Shown here in pieces: positions 22,911-64,000 of a DNA stretch of 64,000 nt (position 1 is its first letter; the number at the start of each line of letters is the position of its first letter). The notes under the pieces are model-generated. The model was not told the DNA's origin and ran no database searches. It saw only the letters and a program-made list of their open reading frames with translations. Origin of the DNA: Vanilla planifolia (taxonomy: Eukaryota > Streptophyta > Magnoliopsida > Asparagales > Orchidaceae); the NCBI GenBank assembly GCA_023846275.1, contig CM043872.1:27456670-27520669 (forward strand), in the 5' to 3' direction. Position numbers and translations under genes: made by a program.

Positions 22911-23039
22911 AGGCTTGTTAAGCTTTCTAAACAAGATAATTCTCAAAACTGTCACGTTTCAATCGTAGCTTATGAAACGCTACGATTGCATGTTTCAAGT
23001 CACTGCGTTCACAACACTACCGTGGAAACAAACAGGCCT
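22911..23039. mobile_element. Possible small MITE with internal palindrome
   Basis: The ends read AGGCTTGTTA at the left and, on the reverse strand, AGGCCTGTTT at the right: 8 of 10 matching as inverted repeats, in the style of plant hAT-type MITE ends. Inside is a perfect 10-bp inverted repeat, CAATCGTAGC (22960-22969) and GCTACGATTG (22979-22988), with a 9-nt loop. No clear target-site duplication was found. Length is about 129 bp. Confidence 0.35.
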
Positions 23040-24151
23040 AAGAAAATGGAGAATGTGGTTTGGTGGATTCCTGATATTGCAAAAACCTTTTCCTGATTGA
23101 TTTGTAATTTGTCTTGTTTTGGTAATTGAGGAAATGATTTCCAATTTTGCTTCTTTTGGTCGACCACAGTCGTCTGATTTCAATCCAACGCACAGCATAG
23201 ATTGTGAAGTGGTGAGTGATCATGGAGGATTGGGTAATTTAAGCAATAATTAAATAGAGAATAGTGGTTTTACGAAATATTAAAAATAAAAATGCAAGAT
23301 GGAAAAACGTCGTTGGAAGGTGAAGCATTTCTAATTAAATAATATTTTATACTCTTTTAAATACATTATTTCAAAATAAATAATCAAAATTTGAAATAAA
23401 ATGTCCAATATGTACCCATTTAAGTTCTTTATAGAAATTTATGTATAAACAATTTTTAAAAGCATGGAATGGATGGTCAATCATGGAAGCTTCTATTTTT
23501 AAAATATTATAAATTAAATTTATAGCATGCTGTTTGTTATTTTGAGAAATATATTTAAATTGAAGTCTAAAAAAAACATGTCATCTAATGATAGTGTTTT
23601 GGACTTAATTAGAGCAGTAATCACGTGTGTATGGGCCGTGGCAGACAACTTGGAGCAACTGCAAGCAACACAATAAGTGAAGAAATAATGATAATACCTA
23701 TTTTTCTTTAAAAACTTTCAAATATTTAACTAATTAATCAGCTACAAAAATGAAAAATGTAAACTCAATCGGCCATTTTGTGTAGATTTTTAAATATTTT
23801 TTAATTAAAACGACATGCTGTAATATAGACTGCAAAATCTACTTGGCAGTGAACAAATTGTACAAAAATGAATAGAATTATATAGCAAAACAAACCGCAA
23901 CGTAAACTTCGTAGTAAAGGTTTCTAAAATCAACTGCCCAGAACAAGCAACACGCTAATTTAGGGCATACATCCAAATCTTGCATGTGTGTAACACCATA
24001 TGATCCTATAATGTCTTCAAGGATAGAAAACCCTAATATGCATTGGATGGGCTTCTCAAGACTTTCCTCTCTCACGTACAAAGAAGGCAGCGGCCTTCCA
24101 CCCCACAAGAAAATTGGTGAACAAATGGGCAATCGGGCAACGAATAGCTAA

Positions 24152-42205
<18,054 letters not shown>

Positions 42206-43734
42206 GGCACTACAACAATCGGACAGCAACAGCCAAAGAGATACCCGGATCCAATAACAGAGAAATCACAAACAAATCCCAGGAATTCCGATCCCTCGTA
42301 TTTTGATATGCCTGTATCCCGGAAAATACAACTAGATCTTGGAATTCCTAGAGATAGGTCAGGACAATGGAAGATCCGGTGCCCTACGCTAAGTTCGCGC
42401 GAAGCAATAATAAACAGAGAACAAAGGCAGGAACAGGGAAGCCAGAACAGAAGGATCTATCGATCGGCCCTTCGTTGGGTCGGAGGACGAAACGAGTGGT
42501 GGTCTTCTGATTGCCGGGCGGCGAGGATGAAAAGTAAAATGTCGAAGACGAGGACGATGAAGGCGAGGAAATTCCCTTTTATTATTTCTCCTTGCTGCTC
42601 GTTTTAAAATTTTATTTATTTATGCGATATAGTCACTCTCCTATTTACTCACATCGCGAAATTGTGTGAGATATTTACAAACACGTTCTTCGTAAATGAG
42701 GGGGACGTTAGCAACCATGGTGCGGTTTTGAATGCTGAACACAGTAGTTTTTTTGAAATAATTTGAATTTGCCGTCCGATGGAAAAATTAATTTTTGGCA
42801 GCATAATATGTCACGCTATTTTTTTCAGAAAATACAAATTAAAAGAAAATATGTAAAAGGTAGTTCAATTGTGGCTTTCTTTATCCCCAAAAAACTCCAA
42901 TCTTTGTAACTAACCTTGTTAAAATGAACTTTTTGCCCATATTATCCTTAAAATAACTTCACTCTTAGGAAGAAGATACATTGTTGTGAAAGTTCAAGTT
43001 AAATTTAATATTTTAATATTATTTTATTTTAGAATATAAAACTCAATTTAATATTATTTGTACATATAAATTATTCACCTCAAACAATATTTCTACTATC
43101 ACAAATAATCACCTTTAATTATTTTGACTAACTATTTGATATAACCAATATTTTATTGCACAAATTCTGTCACCTTTGTTGGCACATGAAACCTATACTA
43201 TATAGCTTGTCTCTATTGCTATAACATGTTTACTCCACTTTTACTAACATTGTCGTTCTTTATCATTCTATATTAATAATGTTATATTTGTTAACCTTAT
43301 ACTGACATATTAACTCTCACATGTTAACCTTAAATATCATTTAATTTTGTTTGAATCATATCACAATCAATAGCATTAGATTATCAGATCAATGAGGTAT
43401 TATAAATAGTATATTACAATTCTCAATATATATTATTTATTATTTTTATAATCCTAAGATCTTACTTCATCATAGCTAATTCATCTCTTAATATCTTATG
43501 TCCAAAGTTTTTTTGTCTAAGATCAGCACAAAAATCTCATGTCTTACTATCTTTCCTTATTTTCTAAATATTGATCTATATAATAGTAATATTGTCTAAA
43601 TTTTGGGTATATTTTTATTATATATAACACATATATCAATGAAATCATTTAATGTTTTATGAATATTTGATTAATTATTTTAATATGAATTAAATAATAC
43701 ATAGTGATTATATTTAATAGAATTTTGATAATTG

Positions 43735-44720
43735 AGTAACCAAAATGAAGGAGTGAATCATAAACGAATGATAGTGTGAGTAGTTTTTAGGATCCACTAA
43801 TGAATGTGAGCCTACAATCATGAGCGAAGGACAAGACATGATAATTAACTTGAATCATTAAAAATGTTTTTGAGACTCATTACATGATTAAAAAAAATGT
43901 GGATCCCTTAATCCAACCTCCCTCTCTTAGAGTATACATGAATGAACTACTTAATAATTATGACTTCTTATTAGTTAGCGATCTACAATCTTGGCATATC
44001 AACCTTTCTTACGAAGCATTGAGATCCTCAACATCATTGCTAATTCTTCTTTAGTTAACTTATCGTTATAGTTTTCACTACATTGAATCCTTTCACATAA
44101 AAATCCCTTGACTTTCGTATCTCTATAGTCTCTAAATGTTGATCCATTTAGTAGTCACCCTTTTGTAGTGTTAAGTATATTATTGGTTGCAAACTATCCC
44201 ATTAAAAAAGAATTATGAAAGAATTATTATTCAATATTAATATATATATATATATATATATTATAAATTTTCAAACAGAATGATAATTAATAGTTTGATT
44301 TTAAAAGTTAAAAAATATTAAATAATGAACTCATAATTTTTCAATTTTTTTTATTTGATTAATTATAGAGATCATCTAATGAATTGGTAAAAAAATAAGT
44401 TCACAGCATGCATCTTATTTATTGAAAGAGAATAATCCCACATGAACAAAAGTCAAATTAAATAGTTAATTATAGAAGACTTAGTAATACTTAACTTGGT
44501 AACCACATGCGATAAAGGTTTGATAGTTGGATAGTCAAAATAAAAAGATTCACAGTAAATGAGTAAAGGAAAGAGTAGTTTTTCTATAATAATGATTATG
44601 AGCCGCCAACTTTAATTGGTGAAGGATAAGACATGATGACCAACACAAATCATTAAAAGATTATATGAAATTTGTTACACGATTTAAAACGAAATGTGGG
44701 TGAGATAATCATATACTCAA
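43735..44720. repeat. Two diverged direct repeats about 0.8 kb apart
   Basis: Copies at about 43735-43930 and 44530-44720 share word order: agtMAaaataaaagR...gagtagtttt, then GARSSAAGGAYAAGACATGATRA, then AATCATTAAAA, then TTACAYGATTWAAA and AAATGTGG. They may be remnants of LTRs or of a segmental duplication. No coding content is seen between them. Confidence 0.4.
44240..44261. repeat. (TA)n microsatellite
   Basis: Uninterrupted TA run of about eleven units in AT-rich spacer. Confidence 0.85.
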
Positions 44721-47700
44721 TCATAGTGTTTATTTTCTTTTAACATTAATAAACCCTTGCGTAAATACTAGAAGGTTTGATGCTATTAAATTTAGTTCAA
44801 CTAAAGTTCATTTATCTGCCATGTGACATTTAATAATTTTAATTTCCTTTTAAAAAACCGACAATGTCGAGTGTTTATGACTCAAAATTCGCAAGACCTT
44901 CGGAGTAAATTAGTGAATTTGGTTTAATTTGGATTTATTTTTTTTATAAGGTCATTTTGGTAATCTTATTATTATAATGGAAAAATATTAATTTTAGAGG
45001 TATTGAAGTTCTTAAAACTATCTAGAAACTTCATTGTTCCATTGGAACAATTTCAAGAATTTCTAAAATTTTATTAGTTTTGTTTGTCTTTAGGGTGTTT
45101 TGATAATTTTGCATGATTGATAGATTTTTGTCAATTTCAAGGAGCCTTGATGAATTGAAAATATACAAACAACTTCAAATTAGTTAAAAAAATAATTCTA
45201 GAACTCCTTTTATATATTTTTGTAATTTTTTAGATTTACCCTTGACATCGAATAATAACTTGATATTTTTTGGGCTTAAACATTTCTTGATTCCTTCAAT
45301 AACTTCTAGAAAATCACTTTTTATTAGTATTATTTTTGTATTATTACTTTATTGCTTTTATTTTTTAATTTCCTAAAATTATGATAGTATGATTGCATTT
45401 GCTAGCTTTCAATACATCCAAAGCATTAACTAAAATTGTACTTTGGATAAAATGGAATGGGCTTGTGCACAAGAACTCCATTAATTAACTTGCATAATCT
45501 CTATTTAATCTTTTTTATTGAATCTCATTACTTAATAATTAGCTTGAATTTGGTTTTATTTGGTTTTGAACTAAAGATTCCATTTCAAATAGGCTAAAAG
45601 TGGGTTCAAATTGTTTTACATGGCTCAAACAAGCTATAAATAAACCCAAATAAGCTTCATTTTAGTTAGTTTGGCTTGATTCAAATCAGCAAGCCAAGTT
45701 GACCTTACTTGGATGCTTAGTAGGTTACATTATGAGGCTTAGGGATTAGAGAAACAGGACTGATGGCTCAAGTTAGGATAGAGGTGAAGGATGGTTATAT
45801 GACAATGTCCAACCAATCATGTGGCTTTTTGTTGATGAATTTTTTTATTTTTATTTCAACTACAAAAGCATTAAAGTTCATAAAGCAAAAATTTACAAGT
45901 TTTTATTTTTATTTACAAAAATATATCTTTAAAAACTAGCTTGTTAATCATAGTTGTCATTATCAAACATAGCTTGCAAATGGTGGAAGAATTCATCTCC
46001 CTTTACATATATATAAAACACAAGCTTAAGGGAAAAAGATATGTCCTCCAAAGAAATACTCCTTTATTTTCTTACGTTCCTTAGTTTAATATTAAACTAA
46101 ACTATGCTTTCTTGTTTCATGTTAAGCTTTTATTTTTCAAGTCACAACATTTTTGTAAATAGTATTTTTAATACTTGTTACAGATTGTACACACAAAATC
46201 CCATGCTTTAATAATCAGTGGTATCATACATCATAAACGACATTCATGGCTTGATCTTACAAAGCATAGCACATACTTCAAATGAGAACATCACATTTAT
46301 TTTCTTATTCAATTCTCTGTCTTGAATGTCATCTTCTAAGTAAAACATGAAGCATCATGAATTTGTCACTCAGTGATTTTCTTCGTTCAAACAATTGCTA
46401 TGTTGAGTAATTTAAATTGTTTGATCTTTTTCTATTCAAGATTTCTCATAAGAATCTATAAGACATAAATTCGCTCTACTTTGTGATTTTAAGAATGTGT
46501 TATCAATGATAATTATGAAGTTTTTTTCATTTGAACTCTTCCAAAGCTTTCTATTCATTAGATAATAATAATATAAAATATTGATTTACCAAAGTTTTTG
46601 AAGCCTTTTTTTCTTTTCTTCTTCATCACTTTCTTCTTCTTTTCGTTCTCTGATCTCATTTATGAATCTTTCTAATCTTTATCTTTCTAAGTTATTGCTT
46701 TTTATATATATGGTGGGCATATTTTTGCTTTTATAGCTTTTGCATTTTAGTTTGTAATAATTCTCATGATTCTCTAACCAAAAATTTCTCCACTTAATAG
46801 TATTTCTTTTAGTTGGTTGTTGTTGTTTTAATTTATTTTTTGATATAAAATAATTTAGATCCAAAAGATATATATATATATACAAAATTAGACCAAACAC
46901 TTTTTCTATATCTATATACATACTTAATGTTATTTCTAATATTATATTGTTATCCAAATATTTTCATAATTTATATTAGAATCTTGTTTAATTATGATTT
47001 ACTAATTATCTCTAATGACAAATAAACTTCTTAAATAAAGCATTAATTTCAATATGAACTGCCAAAAGTAGCACACTTATACAATTTTACTAAACTCGCA
47101 AGCACATTTATCATCACATAACACATATAATTTAAGCAAAATCAAGTTATTACAAAACATAACATTCAATATTCATAAACATATAAATTTGTACAATGAC
47201 ATTTTGTTGAACAAGTATGATAAAAAGAACAAGTTAATAAAATACTACTTGATATCACAACTAATGATGTCATGATTATCATCCATATTTATTCTCCTTA
47301 TATACTTGATAAAGAGCAAATATTTCATAGATGCTTTATTCCTAATTGAAGCATTGATCATATATACTTTGAAGGTTTACCATTTTTATTTGAAATTGAG
47401 AACATTAAATTTACCAAAAACAATTAATAAATAATTAACAAACATGATCATAATGGACAACTATAGATGAACCAAATGATCTCATTGTAGTTCACAAAGT
47501 TAGAACATTCACATTTGTTAGTAGTTACAAACTTAAATCAATAATTGCATTTTACAAAGCTACAAGTATTGATAGTTGAAGAGAATTAGATTGTAATTGA
47601 ATAGAACAAATAATGTTTTCTTATTCCCTCCCTTTAGCTATGAGTAGATTTTTATAAAAAAAACATTCCAAATACTTTTTGTTCACATCATAGAAATTAT

Positions 47701-48284
47701 CAAAAAATATTAACACATTGTTATCACTAAATAACAAATGCTATTATTTTTTTGGATACTACAAGTGCTATTACTTGACTAATTCATTAATCTCATGAAG
47801 AGTTATCTAATATAATTGGTGAATGTCACATGATAAATATAAGACTTCAAACTATTCAATTATGCTAAACTTTGAGTTTCTAGAAGTTCTTGCACCTTCT
47901 AGAATAATAATGTTTTCTTTGACTGCTTCGTTCAAATTGGTACAACTATCATGACCTTATTACATACAATTCAACATAGTGAAAGAAAAACCTTTCAACA
48001 TATAGAAAGCCATCTATCGTTGGTTCTCTGGTAGACAAAAAACAAGTGCATGAGTCATAACAGTCATTCCTCTCTGCTGTACCACAATAAATGCATGGTT
48101 ATCACGTGCATATGTCAAGAAAAAGTTCAAAGAAACCGTTGAGTTTTATGACATTAATTAAAAATGTTCAGTTATATTACAGATACACACGTAAATGAAC
48201 GAAGCGAGAGTTTATTCACCCTTATGTAAAGTTATTGCTTCACTCGGGTGGAGACAAAACATGCAACGAATGCAAAGAATTAAA

Positions 48285-60358
<12,074 letters not shown>

Positions 60359-63300
60359 CTGTGCTCACATTAGAAATTGCAGCAATGCATGCATGTTAAT
60401 GTGGTTAGTAATATTTGGTTTTATTAACAAATATATTACATAGAATGATTGGTAGCCAAAAACCAGTACTAGAAGGGCTTAATACATAGGATGTAGGGCT
60501 ACAGGTACACAATGATAAAGCCTACTATAGGGTCATGGTAAAATATTGACAATGAATCAGTCTCATCCAAAACAGCGAAGTCAATCATTCCATTGCTGGG
60601 GTTTAATTTTATTGTTGTTTGATCTTATTAATTTATAGGTTCCAAATGATGGACTGCACTAAGTTTGGAGTAGAATTTATCATTTCAATTCACTTTGAAA
60701 TCCTTAAATTAGGTTCGGGCATACATCCAACAGTTTGGCGCAAATACTACACAGATAAGAAAAAAATTAGGTTCTAACATTTCTTTTGCTTCCTAATGTT
60801 TCAATTTATTTAAAAACACTGTACAGATAAGACTACGTATTCTAGTTGAAGATTTATATAAATTGATTTATCAAATCTCTATTAAAAATGCATCATAGTA
60901 TTTGCCTTGTGCATAGTTTATTCGATGAAATTCTATCACTCTTGTGACATAAAAATCTAGGGCAAATATGTAGTGATAGATTAAAAACATTTATAATAAA
61001 ATAGAAATTCTGTCAAACCTAAACTCTACAAATTTTTGTGCACGTGTAGATTATATTAATAGTAAGTGTACCAAATACATGAGTTGCCATAAGAAATTTG
61101 TATCTATCAGAAATCGACATACAAAAAAGTATGGTCCAATTTATAACCTTATCATTATTTGTGAAAAAAATTGTCACCTTTATTTATGACTAGTGTTTTA
61201 ATTTCATGTATCAATCATATGAAAAATCCAAATATATAAATTCTCATGAAATATTCATAAAACTAATTATGGAAGAAGATGAAAATTGTAATGTTAAATA
61301 ACAACAATAACTGATGCAACACATACTGCACCAATAGACAATACCGAATATATCTAGCATGTCGTATAGAGCTTTTCTTATTTATTTCGTATTTTGAGTT
61401 GATTTGGTTATAATTAGTAATTATATAATAATTATATAAGACCCTTAAGAGTTTTTAATTATTTTTACATATTTTTAATATTTTATTAGAATTATTATTT
61501 TTATTATTTTGCTTGTAAGTCTAGATCTAGAATTGTAATCGATTTAAGGCCTTGATATAGAATGAGAAAAAAAGATTTGTTTGTTTGGCTTTCCTTTTCA
61601 AAAACAATAGTTTCTTTTATTGTACATATGTGTATATTTCTAGGTTGTGATTTAGATTCAGATTGCGATCCAAAGATATCTGAGTTATGATTCTGATTTA
61701 TCTCCATCGAAGTGATCATCCTTTTATCGTGCATGCTTGGACATTCCTAGAGATTGCAATACGAAGATATCTGAATTATGAATCGAATTTATCTCCACCA
61801 ATCATCCATTTATCATGCATGCGTGCACCTCTTTAGATTGTGATTTAAATTCCTTTGGCTTGTGATTCAAATTTTTCTCCAGCAAGCACTATCACCCTAG
61901 TCATCATCGTCTTCCATCTTAGATCCCACGACAAGAGTTCCTTCTGCCATTTTGTAAAGTCACTCTTGTGTTTGATGAGTCAAGCATTAAATATTTAACA
62001 TTTTGTTCCATTGGGTTTGTTTAATAAACATTAAGTTTAGTTTTAAAAAACAAGCCATGTACGTTTGAAGATAGTAAAATATTGATTTTCAAAGTACATT
62101 GGAGTGTTCAACAAGCTTCAAGAATAGAAGACATGAGTATCAAAATTGAAAATAGTTTCTTTTTTACTAAATAGAATATTAGCTTATTAATTATTAATCA
62201 TAAGACACATCTTCCTATTCTTATCACTTTCAAATCTCAATTAAATATCTAAATTTATTAAATCCTTTCCTTGATTTAGAAATCATGTAGGATTCAATTT
62301 TTCACTCAATCCTTTCTTTAGTTAAACCTATCTTATGCATCTTTAACAAATTTCATTTTGCTTAAATTAAAAAAATTAAAATCTTACAAAATAATAATAT
62401 CACAATTTACTTAATTCTTTCTTTAATTTAAGAAACATATTAGATTCTATTTTTCACTCAAATCCTTTCTTAGCATGAATTCTTCTTGTGCATCTTTACT
62501 AAATGTTGTGTTAAGCCAATTGTTAAACTTTGGATAAATTAGAACAAATAATATTGCAAAAATTTTAATAATTAAAAAAAAATTATCTTAGCCACATCTG
62601 GAACACATGCCCAAGTGCAAAGCTCTAGGACTGAGCAAGCCCGAAAGAGCACTCGCACATATAGGTCACAAGACAGACAGCTGAATGAAATCAGGTCAAG
62701 CTCGATCTTGGCCACTGTACATCCTAAACCTGGTTGGGGTACGACAAAGGATTGAACTAGGCTAAACTCTAATCAAGAATGTAAATCGGGTAAGACCCAT
62801 AACCATTACGAATGAGCGCAGATGATGACATCCTAAGTGCACAAGAGGGAGCCAGTCCCAATTTGGCTCGCAAGATCTATGCACAAAAAATATTATAAAG
62901 CATAAAATATTTTTCTTTTAAGCAATGTGGGACTAACTTCCATCCAGCATTCTACTGCAAAAGCATGAGTTATATATAACCATCCGATCTACGATCTGAT
63001 GGTACCTGTTTCACCTGCTATAAGCGCTCAACTCGGGCTAGAAATCGGACGGCCAAGATCACGCTTGACTTCATCAGATGACTTTGTTTATTTCCGCCTT
63101 TTGAAATAATCTATCCTTTAATTGGATGACCCAGCTCTCTCTATGTTTGAATCTCATGGCTGAGATCGTTCTTGCCTTTACCGCTGATTAATCGAACGAT
63201 ATAGAACTCATTCGACTTGATTCGAATAACTCGAATCTAATCCATCTTGATTCAACAACCGTCCATAACTCATGTGCTTTTACACCATTTGATCTAACAA

Positions 63301-64000
63301 TCGAGAACGTCTCCAATTGAATCCAATGATACTGTTCAATCCTACATAATGGCTAATTTATTGGCTGTTATTTGTATCGTTGTGTTAGCCGTTTTGGAAA
63401 AAACATATTTTAAGCTGTTTGGAAATACTTTTTAAATTGTTTGCTAGTAGCTTTTGAAACATCTTTTCCTTAAGTTATTAACGACTATGGTAAATTTTTT
63501 TCTATATAAACCTATCCTTTATTAATGAAATAAATAATAAACATGTACAAGATTTTAACATCTCAAAGAAGTATTTTATCATATTCTACAGAATAAATTT
63601 CTTTTAGCAACACCTACAACTTACGACTATTCAAAATTTCAAATTCTTCCAGCTAAATCTAATTCTTCTAAGCTTTCATTTTCTCAATTCTCTTCATAAT
63701 TTTGGACTCTGTGTCCTTCTATATTCATCAACAAGCATATGAAAATTTATATATTTTTATATGGAATTTATTTCTTATTATATTTTTCTTTTTTCATTGG
63801 GTTAAGTGGCTCAACATTTGCACCAGAGTTCGGTTTGATCTTGTACAAAAATCGAGTTTGGGTTAAACTCGTAAAAGTCCGGGTTATAGTTGAACCCACA
63901 AAAGCTAGTAGATTGGAGGTGAACCATAAAAAAAAATCTCAAATAAGTTGAAGATAAACTGTAAGAAAAAACGTCAAGTTGTAACTCTTTTACTAGTAAA
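60359..64000. other. Sequence upstream of the first visible PFP-beta exon (probably intron)
   Basis: The acceptor GAGCACAG at 60359-60366 shows that an intron starts here going upstream (on the minus strand). No exon for the PFP-beta N-terminus was recognised to the window end. The last 1.5 kb is less AT-rich and may contain an LTR-like insertion. Short frames (for example minus 61504-61734 and 63739-63951 +) have no family. Confidence 0.55.
62580..63560. mobile_element. Possible LTR-like or other inserted repeat
   Basis: A stretch of distinct composition with scattered words common in plant LTR and promoter DNA: AATGTGGGACTAACTT (62930), AATCGGACGGCCAAGATCA (63046), and CATGGCTGAGATCG (63158). 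A possible TATA (TCTATATAAACC, about 63502) is followed by CTTTATTAATGAAATAA. No terminal repeats, PBS or protein domain could be fixed, so identity is speculative. Confidence 0.25.

Larger units (their letters stand above)
18344..24151. other. 5.8-kb AT-rich spacer with repeats
   Basis: It lies between the 5' side of the ARM gene and the 3' end of DRP2. It holds a 50-bp tandem repeat (20251-20356), a 650-670 bp tandem duplication (21050-22345) and a MITE-like element (22911-23039). I recognise no protein-coding gene. Short frames such as minus 21221-21445 lie inside the duplicated repeat. Confidence 0.5.
42206..48284. other. 6.1-kb spacer between DRP2 and PFP-beta
   Basis: The first 400 bp are GC-richer and should hold the DRP2 5'UTR and promoter (the gene reads leftward from 42205). 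The rest is AT-rich with a (TA)n run at 44240-44261 and a pair of diverged repeats (43735-43930 and 44530-44720). Open frames such as 42308-42607 (+) and 46679-46957 (-) have no recognisable family. The last few hundred bases before 48285 should include PFP-beta 3'UTR. Confidence 0.5.

Noticed and set aside
42308..42607. 99-aa plus-strand frame upstream of DRP2
   Set aside because: Lies in the probable DRP2 5'UTR and promoter; composition is Arg/Lys-rich without a known fold.

Overview
This is a plant nuclear window. It has GT-AG intron-rich genes, AT-rich introns and spacers, and old Ty1/copia and Ty3/gypsy debris, with no bacterial-style gene packing. A very GC-rich single-exon gene (ARM protein) beside AT-rich DNA leans toward a monocot, but I cannot name the species.

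Layout, left to right. On the + strand: a six-exon RbcX-type Rubisco assembly chaperone (223-8828) whose 7.75-kb third intron holds a decayed Ty1/copia element; a short intronless OVATE family protein (9670-10134); and a five-exon U11/U12 snRNP 25K-type protein (10689-14563). On the - strand: a single-exon ARM-repeat protein (17222-18343); a 22-exon dynamin-related protein of the DRP2 type (24152-42205, about 924 aa, ending with the PH, GED and Pro-rich tail); and the 3' thirteen exons of the catalytic beta subunit of PPi-dependent phosphofructokinase (48285-60358, 5' exons not found in the window). The last gene has a 7.4-kb intron with an antisense chromodomain Ty3/gypsy remnant. I rebuilt every exon chain from the genomic sequence and checked reading phase across each junction.

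The genes do not form one pathway. They serve Rubisco assembly, transcriptional repression, minor-spliceosome function, membrane fission and cytosolic glycolysis. Spacers hold a 650-670 bp tandem duplication, a 50-bp tandem repeat, a possible MITE with an internal palindrome, and other diverged repeats. I found no convincing rRNA or tRNA gene and no CRISPR array.

No wholly new system is evident. The most checkable oddities are a 17-nt microexon in RBCX, a GC-AG intron within the PH-domain part of DRP2, an apparent 4-nt intron slide (or non-canonical GA-AG intron) in DRP2, and three host genes with introns expanded by retroelement or repeat debris.
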